NCBI RefSeq assembly: GCF_040361255.1
Contig: NZ_APNG01000013.1
Coordinates: 69,777-133,776, forward strand
Direction of reading: 5' to 3'
Length of the DNA: 64,000 bases
From: Salinisphaera sp040361255
Lineage (GTDB): Bacteria > Pseudomonadota > Gammaproteobacteria > Nevskiales > Salinisphaeraceae
A program made the translations under genes and the position numbers. Below are positions 16,987-27,088 of this stretch, piece by piece. Below the pieces are notes generated by a model, which worked only from the letters and a program-made list of their open reading frames with translations, ran no database searches and was not told the DNA's origin. Position 1 is the stretch's first letter, and each line of letters starts with the position of its first letter.

Positions 16987-17749
16987 CGGCCCAACCCGGT
17001 TGCGGGCAAATGGCATCGGTGAGGGCATCGATCACGAGCCGCGCGGCATATTCGCCAAACAGGGTGTGCTTGCCCGTGTAGCGTAACGGCTCGCCGGCGC
17101 TGGTACAGAATACGGCGGTGGCATCCGTGCCGGTACCGGTCGCGATGTCATTCGAAATCGGGCTGCGCGCATCGAGCGCTTGCAGCGCCGCAGCCTTGGC
17201 TTCGGTCAGCGTGGCCAGGGTTTCGACCTGTGCTGCCGGGGTCAGCGCGAGCGTGGTCGCTAGGGCGAGATTGATCGTGCCCGCCTCGCAGGGGCCGGGG
17301 CGCAGCGCAAGCCGATCCGCCCGATCGCCGGCCCGCCGGGCGTTGGCCAGGCCGGCGGTCACGACCACACACAGACGCTCGCCTTCGATATCGACCGTGG
17401 CGAACCGCAGACTGCGCATCGAAGCGGCGGTGAGCATGCCGACACAGGGCGCGGCGAGCCCGCGCTGGGCTGCGAAATCGGCGATGAGGGCCGCCGGCGT
17501 ATTCAACGCGGCGCGATCGTCGTCGCCGACATGGCGGTTGGCAAAGCCCTGCGCCATGCTCCAGCCACCGCCCGCCACCGCTGAACTCAGACAATGCCAG
17601 GGCCGATCGAAAGCAATCGCCAGCCCGCTACCGGCCACGCCGGCCTGCCAGCCCGGCAGCAAACGCGCTGCGGGAATGGTCTGCACCGTAGCCGATGGCA
17701 GATCATCGCGTGCAGACCAGCGCCACCAGGTAGCCGGGGCTGGCGCCAT
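16976..17749 (-). CDS. cbiZ: Adenosylcobinamide amidohydrolase
   Basis: A 257-residue CbiZ-family protein. Typical blocks are LSSAVAGGGWSMAQGFANRHV near residues 54-74, VVTAGLANARRAGD, GTINLALATTLALTPAA, GTGTDATAVFCTS and RYTGKHTLFGEYAA. CbiZ cleaves the aminopropanol arm from adenosylcobinamide or pseudocobalamin to give adenosylcobyric acid, which CbiB then rebuilds. It is well known from archaea and some proteobacteria such as Rhodobacter. It sits 3 bases after cobO and overlaps cbiP. Confidence 0.85.
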   Translation of the reverse strand: MAPAPATWWRWSARDDLPSATVQTIPAARLLPGWQAGVAGSGLAIAFDRPWHCLSSAVAGGGWSMAQGFANRHVGDDDRAALNTPAALIADFAAQRGLAAPCVGMLTAASMRSLRFATVDIEGERLCVVVTAGLANARRAGDRADRLALRPGPCEAGTINLALATTLALTPAAQVETLATLTEAKAAALQALDARSPISNDIATGTGTDATAVFCTSAGEPLRYTGKHTLFGEYAARLVIDALTDAICPQPGWADGC

Positions 17750-17752
17750 TAC

Positions 17753-18379
17753 CTAGTAGTCGACGCCCTTGCGCGCCTTGATGCCTGCCTTGAAGGCGTG
17801 CTTGATGTCCTTGATCTCGGAGACGGTATCCGCCAGTTCGCGCAGGGCCGACCCGCCGCCGCGACCGGTGACCACTACCGACTGTTCGCGTGGGCGGTTG
17901 GCCAGGGCGTCCAGCACTTTCTTCTCATCGAGATAGCTGTAGCCGATCATGTAGGTCAACTCGTCGAGTACGACCAGATCGAAGCTGTCGTCGGTGAGCA
18001 TGGGCTCGACCTTGGCCCAGGTCGCCTCGGCGGCGGCGATATCGCCACTGCGATCCTGGGTGTTCCAGGTAAACCCGGTGCCCATCTGATGAAAAGCCAC
18101 CTGCGGGCAATGATCGCGCACGTATATCTCTTCGCCGGAGAGCTGTTGGCCCTTGATGAACTGCACCACGCCCACGCGATGCCCGTAGCCGAGCGCCCGC
18201 ATGACCATGCCGAACGCCGAGGAGGACTTGCCCTTGCCGTTGCCGGTGAGCAGCAATAACACGCCGCGTTCGGTATCGGCCGCCTCGATGGCGGCATCCA
18301 CCCGGGCTTTTTGTTTCTGCATGGTCGCCTTGTGGCGTTCGGCCTTGGCGTCGTCGTCGCTGCGGGATTCGTCGCTCAT
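17753..18379 (-). CDS. cobO: Corrinoid adenosyltransferase (CobA/CobO/BtuR type)
   Basis: A 208-residue P-loop adenosyltransferase. The unusual P-loop TGNGKGKSSSAFGM is at about residues 45-58, and FIKGQQLSGEE plus LDELTYMIGYSYLD follow as in the family. It moves the 5'-deoxyadenosyl group of ATP to Co(I) corrinoids, the step that makes substrates for CbiZ, CbiP and CobU. The N-terminal 35 residues are charged and variable. The ATG at 18377-18379 follows a GGAG site; an extension to 18616 is not supported. A 24-nt palindrome separates it from btuB. Confidence 0.95.
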   Translation of the reverse strand: MSDESRSDDDAKAERHKATMQKQKARVDAAIEAADTERGVLLLLTGNGKGKSSSAFGMVMRALGYGHRVGVVQFIKGQQLSGEEIYVRDHCPQVAFHQMGTGFTWNTQDRSGDIAAAEATWAKVEPMLTDDSFDLVVLDELTYMIGYSYLDEKKVLDALANRPREQSVVVTGRGGGSALRELADTVSEIKDIKHAFKAGIKARKGVDY

Positions 18380-18396
18380 GAGGGCTCCGTTGATAG

Positions 18397-18420
18397 CGCA
18401 CGGCCCGGCCGGGCCGTGCG
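18397..18420 (-). terminator. Perfect 24-nt palindrome between btuB and cobO
   Basis: Two 12-base arms, CGCACGGCCCGG and its complement, join with no spacer. It can form a very stable GC hairpin just after the btuB stop. No T-run follows, so it may act as an attenuator or an RNA-stability element that sets btuB apart from the biosynthetic genes. Confidence 0.5.
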
Positions 18421-18428
18421 ACTTAAGG

Positions 18429-20327
18429 CTACTGCGGCTGGTAGCGCAATGTGAAAAACACGTTGCGATCGGCCTGATTGTAGAAGCGGGCGGTCTGGTA
18501 TTCCTCGTCGAACAGATTATTGAGGCTGGCCTGTACCAGCCAATCGCGGGCCAGCTCGACCGAGGCGCGCAGGTCGACGACCTGATAGCTGTCCAGTTCG
18601 TTTTCGTTGGCGGCATCGTCGTAGCTGGAATCGGCCACGGTCAGGCTCGCCCCGGCACTGTAGCGCCCGAAGGCGCGGTCGACATCGAACTGGCCCGTAT
18701 GGCCGGGCCGGCGCGGCAGTTCGTTGCCCTGATTCGGGCCACGCGTACGGTTTTCGGCATCGAGCCAGGTGAACTGCGCATTGAGTTGCCACTCGGCAAT
18801 CGCCGTGCCAATACCCGCTTCCACACCCCGAATCCGGGTTTTCTCGAGATTGGCCGGGGCGAAGGTGGACGAGTCGTAGGCAATCAGATCGTCGATCTCG
18901 GTCTGATAGGCATGCAGCGACCAGCGGCCCCAGTCGTGATCGCCGTCGAGGCCGATTTCGACGCTGTCCGATTCTTCCGGGTCCAGCTCGGGATTGCCAT
19001 AGTTGGGAAAATACAGTTCGTTGAAAGTCGGTGCCTTGAAGGCGGTGCCATAGGAAATACTGGCGGTATAGGCGTCGGCGAAATCGATGCCGTAGGCCGC
19101 GCTGCCGGTAGCGTGCTCGCCGAACTGTTCGTTGTCGTCGCCACGTCCGGACAACTGCAGGTGATGGCGGCCCCAATCGCCCAGGTACTGAACGAACAGG
19201 CCCTTGTTATCACGGCTGTCTTCGCGCACGGCGCCGGTGAAGTCGTTCGCGCGATCGCCATCGGTGTCGCCATCGACGCTTTCATGCTCGTAGTCCAGGC
19301 CGAGCGTGAACAGATCGTCGTTGGGCAGGCTGATGTCGTTCTGCCAGATCAACTGGTGGCGCCGGGTTTTGAACGCCGTGACATAGCGCCCGTCGAGGAA
19401 GTTGTCCGAGTCATCCAGGCTATTGCCATAGGCGATTTTGGTACGCCACGCCGCCAGCGGCTGCCAGGCCAGCGAGGTACCGATGATCTGCTCGACGCTG
19501 TCGGTTTCATTCTGGGCGGTGCCGTCGAACTCGACATTCGCCTGCGATCGCAGAAAGTTCAGATCCCATTCGACCCCGTTATCGAAGATATACCCGTAGT
19601 CGAAGGCCACCGCGACCCGATCGTAGCCGTCGTCGTCGGGCTCGTCGGTAAAACAGCCGCCGGTGCCGGCCGCATCGGCGGTGCAGGCATCGAAGCCGTC
19701 GGTACGGCGCCCGCTCACGCTCAGGTTGTAGTGGGAATTGGCATCGCTGCCGGCCACGCCCACCTGGCCTTCATAGCTACTGTCGCTGCCCGCGCCGAGC
19801 TGAAAATAGGGTCGGGTACCGGCCACGCCACGCCCGTCGCGGGTAAAGATCTGGATCACCCCGCCGATCGCATCCGAGCCATACAACGACGAGCGCGGCC
19901 CGCGCACGATCTCGATACGTTCGATCTGTGATACCGGCAAATCCTCGATCGCGGCCGACCCGGCCGTGGCCGAGCGATACTCCACGCCATCGACCAGCAC
20001 CAGCGTATGGTCGGACTCGGTACCGCGCAGAAAGATCGAGGTGGACTTGCCCGGCCCGCCGTTGTTGGCGATGGTCACCCCCGGCGTGCGTCGCAGCAGA
20101 TCGCGTACCGACCGTGCCTGCAAGCGCTCGATCTCGGCGCGGTCGATGACCGTGGTCGCGGCCAGCGTGTTGCTCACCCGTTGCGGCGTACGCGTGGCGG
20201 TGACCTGAATATCCGCGAGCCGGTCGTTACTGGCCGCACTCTGAGCGAGTGCGGGCGCGGCTACGAACACGGCACACAGCACCACCGCCGGCGCTGCCAC
20301 GCCGCAAAAAAGACGATCGATAAACAT
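18429..20327 (-). CDS. btuB: TonB-dependent vitamin B12 outer-membrane receptor
   Basis: A 632-residue TonB-dependent receptor. Signal peptide about 1-30 (to PALAQ). The plug domain shows TVIDRAEIERLQARSVRDLL, PGVTIANNGGPG, IFLRGTESDHTLVLVDGVE and RIEIVRGPRSSLYGSDAIGG. The rest is beta-barrel, rich in aromatic and Asp/Gly turns. The C-terminus reads FFTLRYQPQ and not the more usual terminal Phe or Trp. The ATG at 20325-20327 gives a proper signal peptide. A cobalamin riboswitch upstream and the operon downstream support B12 as ligand. Confidence 0.92.
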   Translation of the reverse strand: MFIDRLFCGVAAPAVVLCAVFVAAPALAQSAASNDRLADIQVTATRTPQRVSNTLAATTVIDRAEIERLQARSVRDLLRRTPGVTIANNGGPGKSTSIFLRGTESDHTLVLVDGVEYRSATAGSAAIEDLPVSQIERIEIVRGPRSSLYGSDAIGGVIQIFTRDGRGVAGTRPYFQLGAGSDSSYEGQVGVAGSDANSHYNLSVSGRRTDGFDACTADAAGTGGCFTDEPDDDGYDRVAVAFDYGYIFDNGVEWDLNFLRSQANVEFDGTAQNETDSVEQIIGTSLAWQPLAAWRTKIAYGNSLDDSDNFLDGRYVTAFKTRRHQLIWQNDISLPNDDLFTLGLDYEHESVDGDTDGDRANDFTGAVREDSRDNKGLFVQYLGDWGRHHLQLSGRGDDNEQFGEHATGSAAYGIDFADAYTASISYGTAFKAPTFNELYFPNYGNPELDPEESDSVEIGLDGDHDWGRWSLHAYQTEIDDLIAYDSSTFAPANLEKTRIRGVEAGIGTAIAEWQLNAQFTWLDAENRTRGPNQGNELPRRPGHTGQFDVDRAFGRYSAGASLTVADSSYDDAANENELDSYQVVDLRASVELARDWLVQASLNNLFDEEYQTARFYNQADRNVFFTLRYQPQ

Positions 20328-20487
20328 TATTTCCCCAATAACCCCTGGCGCACACGCCCGTGCGCCGCGATGGACACGGCCACGACCCGCCATGGGACAG
20401 ATTGGAGAAACAGTCAGGGATACGACACGCGCGAATACGACGCCGTCGCTCTGCCGTCTCATCGCCCGCCGCGATGTCGTTGCCTCG

Positions 20488-20685
20488 TATCGCAGGCCGG
20501 TCTCCGGACTCACGAGCGCCTGTCATGGCCATTCGACACGCCTTCCCGGGCCAGGGCCCAGTGGCATGAAGTGTCGAAGTCGACTCGCCTACCGTTGCGG
20601 GGGCAGCGCCGGCCTTGTCGACACGAAACTTCGTGGCGACGCACCGGCTTCCCGTTTCACCCGAGCGTGTGAACACGCCCGGACA
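20488..20685 (-). promoter_or_regulatory. Cobalamin riboswitch
   Basis: Read on the minus strand, the leader contains GGTGAAACGGGAAGCCGGTG, then GCTGCCCCCGCAACGGTA, then GCCACTGGGCCC with CCCGGGAAGGC, and ends with GAGTCCGGAGACCGGCCTGC, the B12 box. These are the ordered conserved parts of the AdoCbl riboswitch class. It lies 160-360 bases upstream of btuB. Bound B12 would be expected to lower expression of btuB and probably the genes behind it. Boundaries are approximate to 10 bases. Confidence 0.93.
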
Positions 20686-20788
20686 CCTGCAATAACGCAA
20701 AGCCTAGCAGGCCCGCGGGTGCCGTCAAGCACGCCAACGCCGCGTCAAAGCGCTTGCGGCGGGCGATGGCAGGCCCGTTCGGCTTCCT

Positions 20789-20812
20789 GTATATCCGGAT
20801 AAACGGATATAC
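20789..20812. promoter_or_regulatory. Perfect inverted repeat upstream of metH (candidate SahR-type operator)
   Basis: The arms GTATATCCG and CGGATATAC are perfectly complementary and flank a 6-base GATAAA spacer. The site ends 30 bases before the metH start codon, where it would overlap or abut the promoter. The form resembles operators of ArsR-family regulators that sense S-adenosylhomocysteine in methionine-cycle genes. The regulator itself is not in the window, so the name is inference. Confidence 0.55.
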
Positions 20813-20842
20813 TGCGCCTCCATACACACATTCAAGGTATCC

Positions 20843-21883
20843 ATGAGCGATCTGATAGCCGCGCTCGCGCAGCGCATCCTGGTACTCGACGGCGCCATGG
20901 GCACGATGATCCAGAACCACGATCCGGACGAAGCCGATTATCGCGGCCAGCGTTTCGCGGACTGGGAAAGCGATCTCAAGGGCAACAACGATCTGCTGAC
21001 CCTCACCAAGCCGGAACTCATCCGCGAGATCACCGCGCAATATGCCGCGGCCGGCTCGGATATCCTCACCACCAACACCTTCTCGGCAACCACCATTGCC
21101 CAGGCCGACTACCACATGGAAGACCTGGCCGTGGAGATGAACCTCGAAGCCGCGAAGATCGCACGCAGCGTCGCCGAGGAATACGCCACGCCCGACAAGC
21201 CGCGCTGGGTGGCCGGCGTGATCGGACCGACCAACCGTACTGCCTCGATCTCGCCGGACGTAAACGACCCCGGCAAGCGCAATACCGATTTCAACCAGCT
21301 GGCCCAGGCCTACGGCGAAGCCGCCGAGGCGCTGCTGGATGGCGGTGTCGATATCATCCTGATGGAAACCATCTTCGATACGCTCAACGCCAAGGCCGCG
21401 ATCTATGCCTATCGCAAGATCCTGCGCGCGCGAAACATCGACGTGCCGTTGATGATTTCAGGCACCATCACCGACGCCTCGGGGCGCACACTGTCCGGCC
21501 AGACCACCGAAGCCTTCTACAACTCGGTTGCCCACGGTCGACCGCTGACCATGGGCCTGAACTGTGCGCTGGGCCCGGACGCCCTGCGTACCTACGTGGC
21601 CGAAATGTCGCGTATCGCACCCTGCTATGTGCATGCCTATCCGAACGCCGGCCTGCCCAACGAATTCGGCGAATACGATCTCACCCCCGACGAAATGGCC
21701 GAGCATATCGGCGAGTGGGCCGAGTCCGGCCTGCTCAACATGGCCGGCGGCTGCTGCGGCTCCACGCCCGAACATATCGGCGCGATCGCCAAGGCCGTCG
21801 AAGGCAAAGCACCCCGCCGGCGCCCCGAGATCAAGCGTGCGATGCGCCTGTCGGGCCTGGAACCGTTCACTGCATCGGCTTAA
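20843..21883 (+). CDS. metH: Methionine synthase, homocysteine-binding half
   Basis: A 346-residue protein equal to the N-terminal homocysteine domain of MetH. It opens with RILVLDGAMGTMIQNHDPDEADYRG-type sequence (split here only in description). The zinc ligands are Cys241 (MGLNCALGP) and Cys304-Cys305 (GGCCGS), matching the three zinc cysteines of E. coli MetH. It ends RAMRLSGLEPFTASA, exactly where E. coli MetH continues into the folate domain. The rest of the enzyme is a separate gene at 22364, so the two products must work in trans. An inverted repeat lies just upstream. Confidence 0.93.
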   Translation: MSDLIAALAQRILVLDGAMGTMIQNHDPDEADYRGQRFADWESDLKGNNDLLTLTKPELIREITAQYAAAGSDILTTNTFSATTIAQADYHMEDLAVEMNLEAAKIARSVAEEYATPDKPRWVAGVIGPTNRTASISPDVNDPGKRNTDFNQLAQAYGEAAEALLDGGVDIILMETIFDTLNAKAAIYAYRKILRARNIDVPLMISGTITDASGRTLSGQTTEAFYNSVAHGRPLTMGLNCALGPDALRTYVAEMSRIAPCYVHAYPNAGLPNEFGEYDLTPDEMAEHIGEWAESGLLNMAGGCCGSTPEHIGAIAKAVEGKAPRRRPEIKRAMRLSGLEPFTASA

Positions 21884-21892
21884 GACATTTTT

Positions 21893-22347
21893 CCGCAGAT
21901 CAACGCAGATCGACGCAGATGAAAAGCGAAGAACGAGATGCGCAGACCTATGGGATTCTGGGTGCCGCGTTCGAGGTTCATCGCTATTTGCGCAACGGCT
22001 TTCTCGAGGGCGTTTATCAAGATGCATTAGCAATCGAACTAGCCGAACGCGACATACCATTCATACGCGAAGCCGCACTCGATGTTCAGTACAAAGGACG
22101 TGCACTGAACAGCCAGTTTAGGGCCGATTTCGTTTGCTTTGGAAGCGTCGTCCTGGAGCTCAAGGCCGTATCGCGCCTCCTGCCACAACACGAGGCACAA
22201 GTAATCAATTACTTGAAGGTCACGGGCCTGACCCGCGGACTGCTACTCAACTTCGGAACGCCAGAATTACAACACCGGCGCCTAGTGCGAAGCAATCGCC
22301 AGCGTTAGCTAGTTTTCTTATCTGCGTTGATCTGCGTCGATCTGCGG
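21893..22347 (+). mobile_element. GxxExxY-gene element with terminal inverted repeats, inside the metH locus
   Basis: A 455-bp unit. The left end, 21893-21920, is three GCAGAT-type units starting CCGCAGATCAACGCAGATCG. The right end, 22320-22347, is its inverted counterpart, starting ATCTGCGTTGATCTGCG. The 28-base ends match at 26 positions. The gene at 21919 starts inside the inner edge of the left repeat. Only 9 bases separate the metH stop from the left end, and 16 bases separate the right end from the second metH start. Related ends occur at 2769-2886 and 3366-3475. No transposase is encoded. Confidence 0.6.
21919..22308 (+). CDS. GxxExxY protein, PD-(D/E)xK nuclease-like fold
   Basis: A 129-residue protein. 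The namesake motif is GFLEGVY (Gly27, Glu30, Tyr33), after AAFEVHRYLRN. RADFV (Asp70) and VLELKAV (Glu80, Lys82) give the D...ExK arrangement of PD-(D/E)xK nucleases. The protein ends with a helix-strand unit, EAQVINYLKVTGLTRGLLLNFG, typical of the family. The biochemical role of the family is not established. The ATG falls at the inner end of the left terminal repeat (GCAGATG), so the repeat supplies the start codon. GC content is lower than in metH on both sides, a sign of transfer. Confidence 0.88.
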   Translation: MKSEERDAQTYGILGAAFEVHRYLRNGFLEGVYQDALAIELAERDIPFIREAALDVQYKGRALNSQFRADFVCFGSVVLELKAVSRLLPQHEAQVINYLKVTGLTRGLLLNFGTPELQHRRLVRSNRQR

Positions 22348-22363
22348 ACAAACAGAGGTTTCA

Positions 22364-25084
<2,721 letters not shown>

Positions 25085-25105
25085 GGCCTGTCGTCGCGAC
25101 AGGCC
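25085..25105 (+). terminator. Hairpin directly after metH
   Basis: GGCCTGTCG pairs with CGACAGGCC across a 3-base loop and starts on the base after the metH stop codon. There is no strong T-run. It probably ends or protects the metH transcript. Confidence 0.6.
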
Positions 25106-25118
25106 CTAGGCTTGTCTT

Positions 25119-25206
25119 GATGATGTATGAAAGCCGGCTGGCTTTTCTCAAGCAAGCAGGTTGTCCGCCAATGAACGCGAACACACCCGAATGAAGACGT
25201 AAAGCC
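25119..25206 (+). repeat. Dispersed repeat, copy 4
   Basis: Starts GATGATGTATGAAAGCC and contains CAAGCAGGTTGTCCGCC, AATGAACGCGAACACACCCG and AATGAAGACGTAAAGCC. It keeps the block order of the copies at 2576 and 54990. It lies in the metH-DUF2235 gap (25085-25285), which has no gene. Confidence 0.75.
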
Positions 25207-25285
25207 AGATACCTGGAAGCCCAGGTGGTCTGATGTTCAGGCCCCGTGCCGAACTGTGGACGCTATCGAAAGCCCTGCTGATGCA

Positions 25286-26276
25286 TCAGTCGGCGCCCGC
25301 CGCTTCGGCGAGGCGCTTGCGCACGTCGGCGGGCACATTGTCCGGTGTGTAGTCGGGCACGCGGCGCAACCGCTCGCCCACCGATGGGTGAAAGACATCG
25401 TCGCGTTGCGGGTGGCGCACATACCGGCCGAGCAACGGCCACAGGCCATCGTAGGAATCATGTAGACGGCCGGTGGCATCGTCGTCAATCGCGGCGATCG
25501 CGCCCGGCTTCAACGCCAGGCCCTGCGTCCGGGCCTGTTCGAGCATCCAGCCCAGGGTGATATCGGCCAGCCCGCGTTCGTCATAGCCGCCGCCAACATC
25601 GCTATGCACGCCGACAAACCAGCGCTGGCGTGCATGCTGGCCGGGTTTGAGCGCGCTTTCGTCCCAGGGCGTGGGCTCGAACTTGCGCCGCTTTTCGTCG
25701 ATGGCCAGTGCATGCACGGCATGGCACACGCCGGGGCTGAGCTTGTTGTCGTGAAACCGGCGCAGGCGAATCAGTACGCCCAGCGCGCCGACGGTCTCCC
25801 AGACGCCCACAAAATGCGGGGCACAGCGGGTCAACGGCTGCTGATAGCGCGCCACGACCGATGTATTACCGTCGAGCCAGGCCTTGACGATTCCCTTGGC
25901 GCGATCGCGATCGTCCGGCGCGAGCACGCCCACCTGGTCGATCAATGCCGCGAGCGAGCGCGCCGCGAATGCCCCGCGGCTGAAGCCGAACAGGAATACG
26001 CGATCGCCGGGCGTGTAGGTTTCGATGAGAAAACGATAGGCCCGTACCAGGTTCTGGGTAATACCGTAGCCAAACGCCGCGCCCAGGCCCCTTGCCCAGC
26101 GTTTCGCCCACGTTCACGCCCAAAACGCGGGCACCGAAGGTCCCCACGCCGGGCTCGTAAAAGGCGCGCTGATCGGCGTCATCTGCAAGCGCCCGGTAGA
26201 GATGAACGACATTGGTGTCCGAGCTATCGAACTGGCTGTTGGTGCCGTCGCAGCACACCACGATGTTCTTGGCCAT
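25286..26276 (-). pseudogene. DUF2235 alpha/beta hydrolase, frameshifted
   Basis: The first part, from ATG 26274-26276, reads MAKNIVVCCDGTNSQFDSS and GVGTFGARVLGVNVGETLGKG, the normal DUF2235 start. It then loses frame at a run of four C at 26088-26091 (G on the coding strand). Removing one base restores AAFGYGITQNLVRAYRFLIE and the nucleophile motif FLFGFSRGAFAARSLA. The rest continues to 25286 with the HSDVGGGYDERGLADITLGW block. DUF2235 proteins include phospholipase effectors and other lipases. It is either a recent pseudogene or a single-base error in a homopolymer. No type VI secretion genes are nearby. Confidence 0.8.
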
Positions 26277-26449
26277 GGGCTATGTGCCCCCGGGAAATAA
26301 CACCGCCACGGTCACAGCGATTACCGCGAACCACAATCCGGGTGTCTGCCTAGGTGATCGAAAACACACCGGGCGAACGCTAAAATAGCGCCCCGTTGTC
26401 CGCTCGCCGGCCCGGGCCGTTCCCCCAAAAAATGCAGGATCTCGGGTCG

Positions 26450-27073
26450 ATGCTCGATCTACCGAAACTGTCCGTATTCGTTCCCACCTTCATGCTGGTG
26501 TCGCTGACCCCGGGCATGTGCATGATGCTCTCGCTGAGCCTGGGCATGAGTATCGGCGTACGTCGTACGCTATGGATGATGATCGGCGAGCTGGTAGGCG
26601 TGGCCCTGGTGGCGGTTCTGGCAGTGATCGGCGCGGCCACGCTCATGCTCAGCTACCCGACGCTGTTCACCGCCCTCAAGCTCGCAGGCGGCCTCTATCT
26701 GGTCTATCTGGGCATTTCGATGTGGCGCGCGAGCGGCGAATCGGCGCTGCCCGCGGCCAAACGCAACGACGGCGCCCTGCGCCCGGCGGGGCTGATCACC
26801 CAGGGCTTTGTCACCGCGGTGGCCAACCCCAAGGGCTGGGCCTTCTTCATCGCGCTGTTGCCGCCGTTTCTCGATCGCGACAATGCCCTGGCGCCCCAGC
26901 TTCTGGTACTGGTCGGCGCCATTCTGACCATCGAGTTCTGCTCGTTACTGGTCTACGCCGGCGGCGGCCACGCCGTGCGCAGCTTTCTGCGCGAGCCGCG
27001 TAACGTGGTGCGGCTCAATCGCGTGGCCGGCAGCCTGATGATGGCGGTCGGCGTTTGGCTGGCGCTGGGCTGA
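26450..27073 (+). CDS. LysE/RhtB family exporter
   Basis: A 207-residue inner-membrane protein with about six helices. It starts MLDLPKLSVFVPTFMLVSLTPGMCMM, with the family's TPG motif in the first helix, and has LKLAGGLYLVYLGISMWR and VANPKGWAFFIALLPPF further on. Members export amino acids or related metabolites; which one is unclear. The ATG at 26450 is preferred for its AGGA site at 26436-26439; ATG 26432 and TTG 26396 are upstream alternatives. Confidence 0.88.
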   Translation: MLDLPKLSVFVPTFMLVSLTPGMCMMLSLSLGMSIGVRRTLWMMIGELVGVALVAVLAVIGAATLMLSYPTLFTALKLAGGLYLVYLGISMWRASGESALPAAKRNDGALRPAGLITQGFVTAVANPKGWAFFIALLPPFLDRDNALAPQLLVLVGAILTIEFCSLLVYAGGGHAVRSFLREPRNVVRLNRVAGSLMMAVGVWLALG

Positions 27074-27088
27074 GCGCGCCAACCCGGC

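Noticed and set aside
18201..19931. A 576-codon plus-strand frame opposite btuB
   Set aside because: btuB on the other strand has plug-domain motifs, a signal peptide and a riboswitch; the antisense frame has none.
26080..26095. Programmed frameshift in the DUF2235 gene
   Set aside because: The site is only a short C4 run without a slippery heptamer or a clear downstream stimulator; mutation or sequencing error is simpler.
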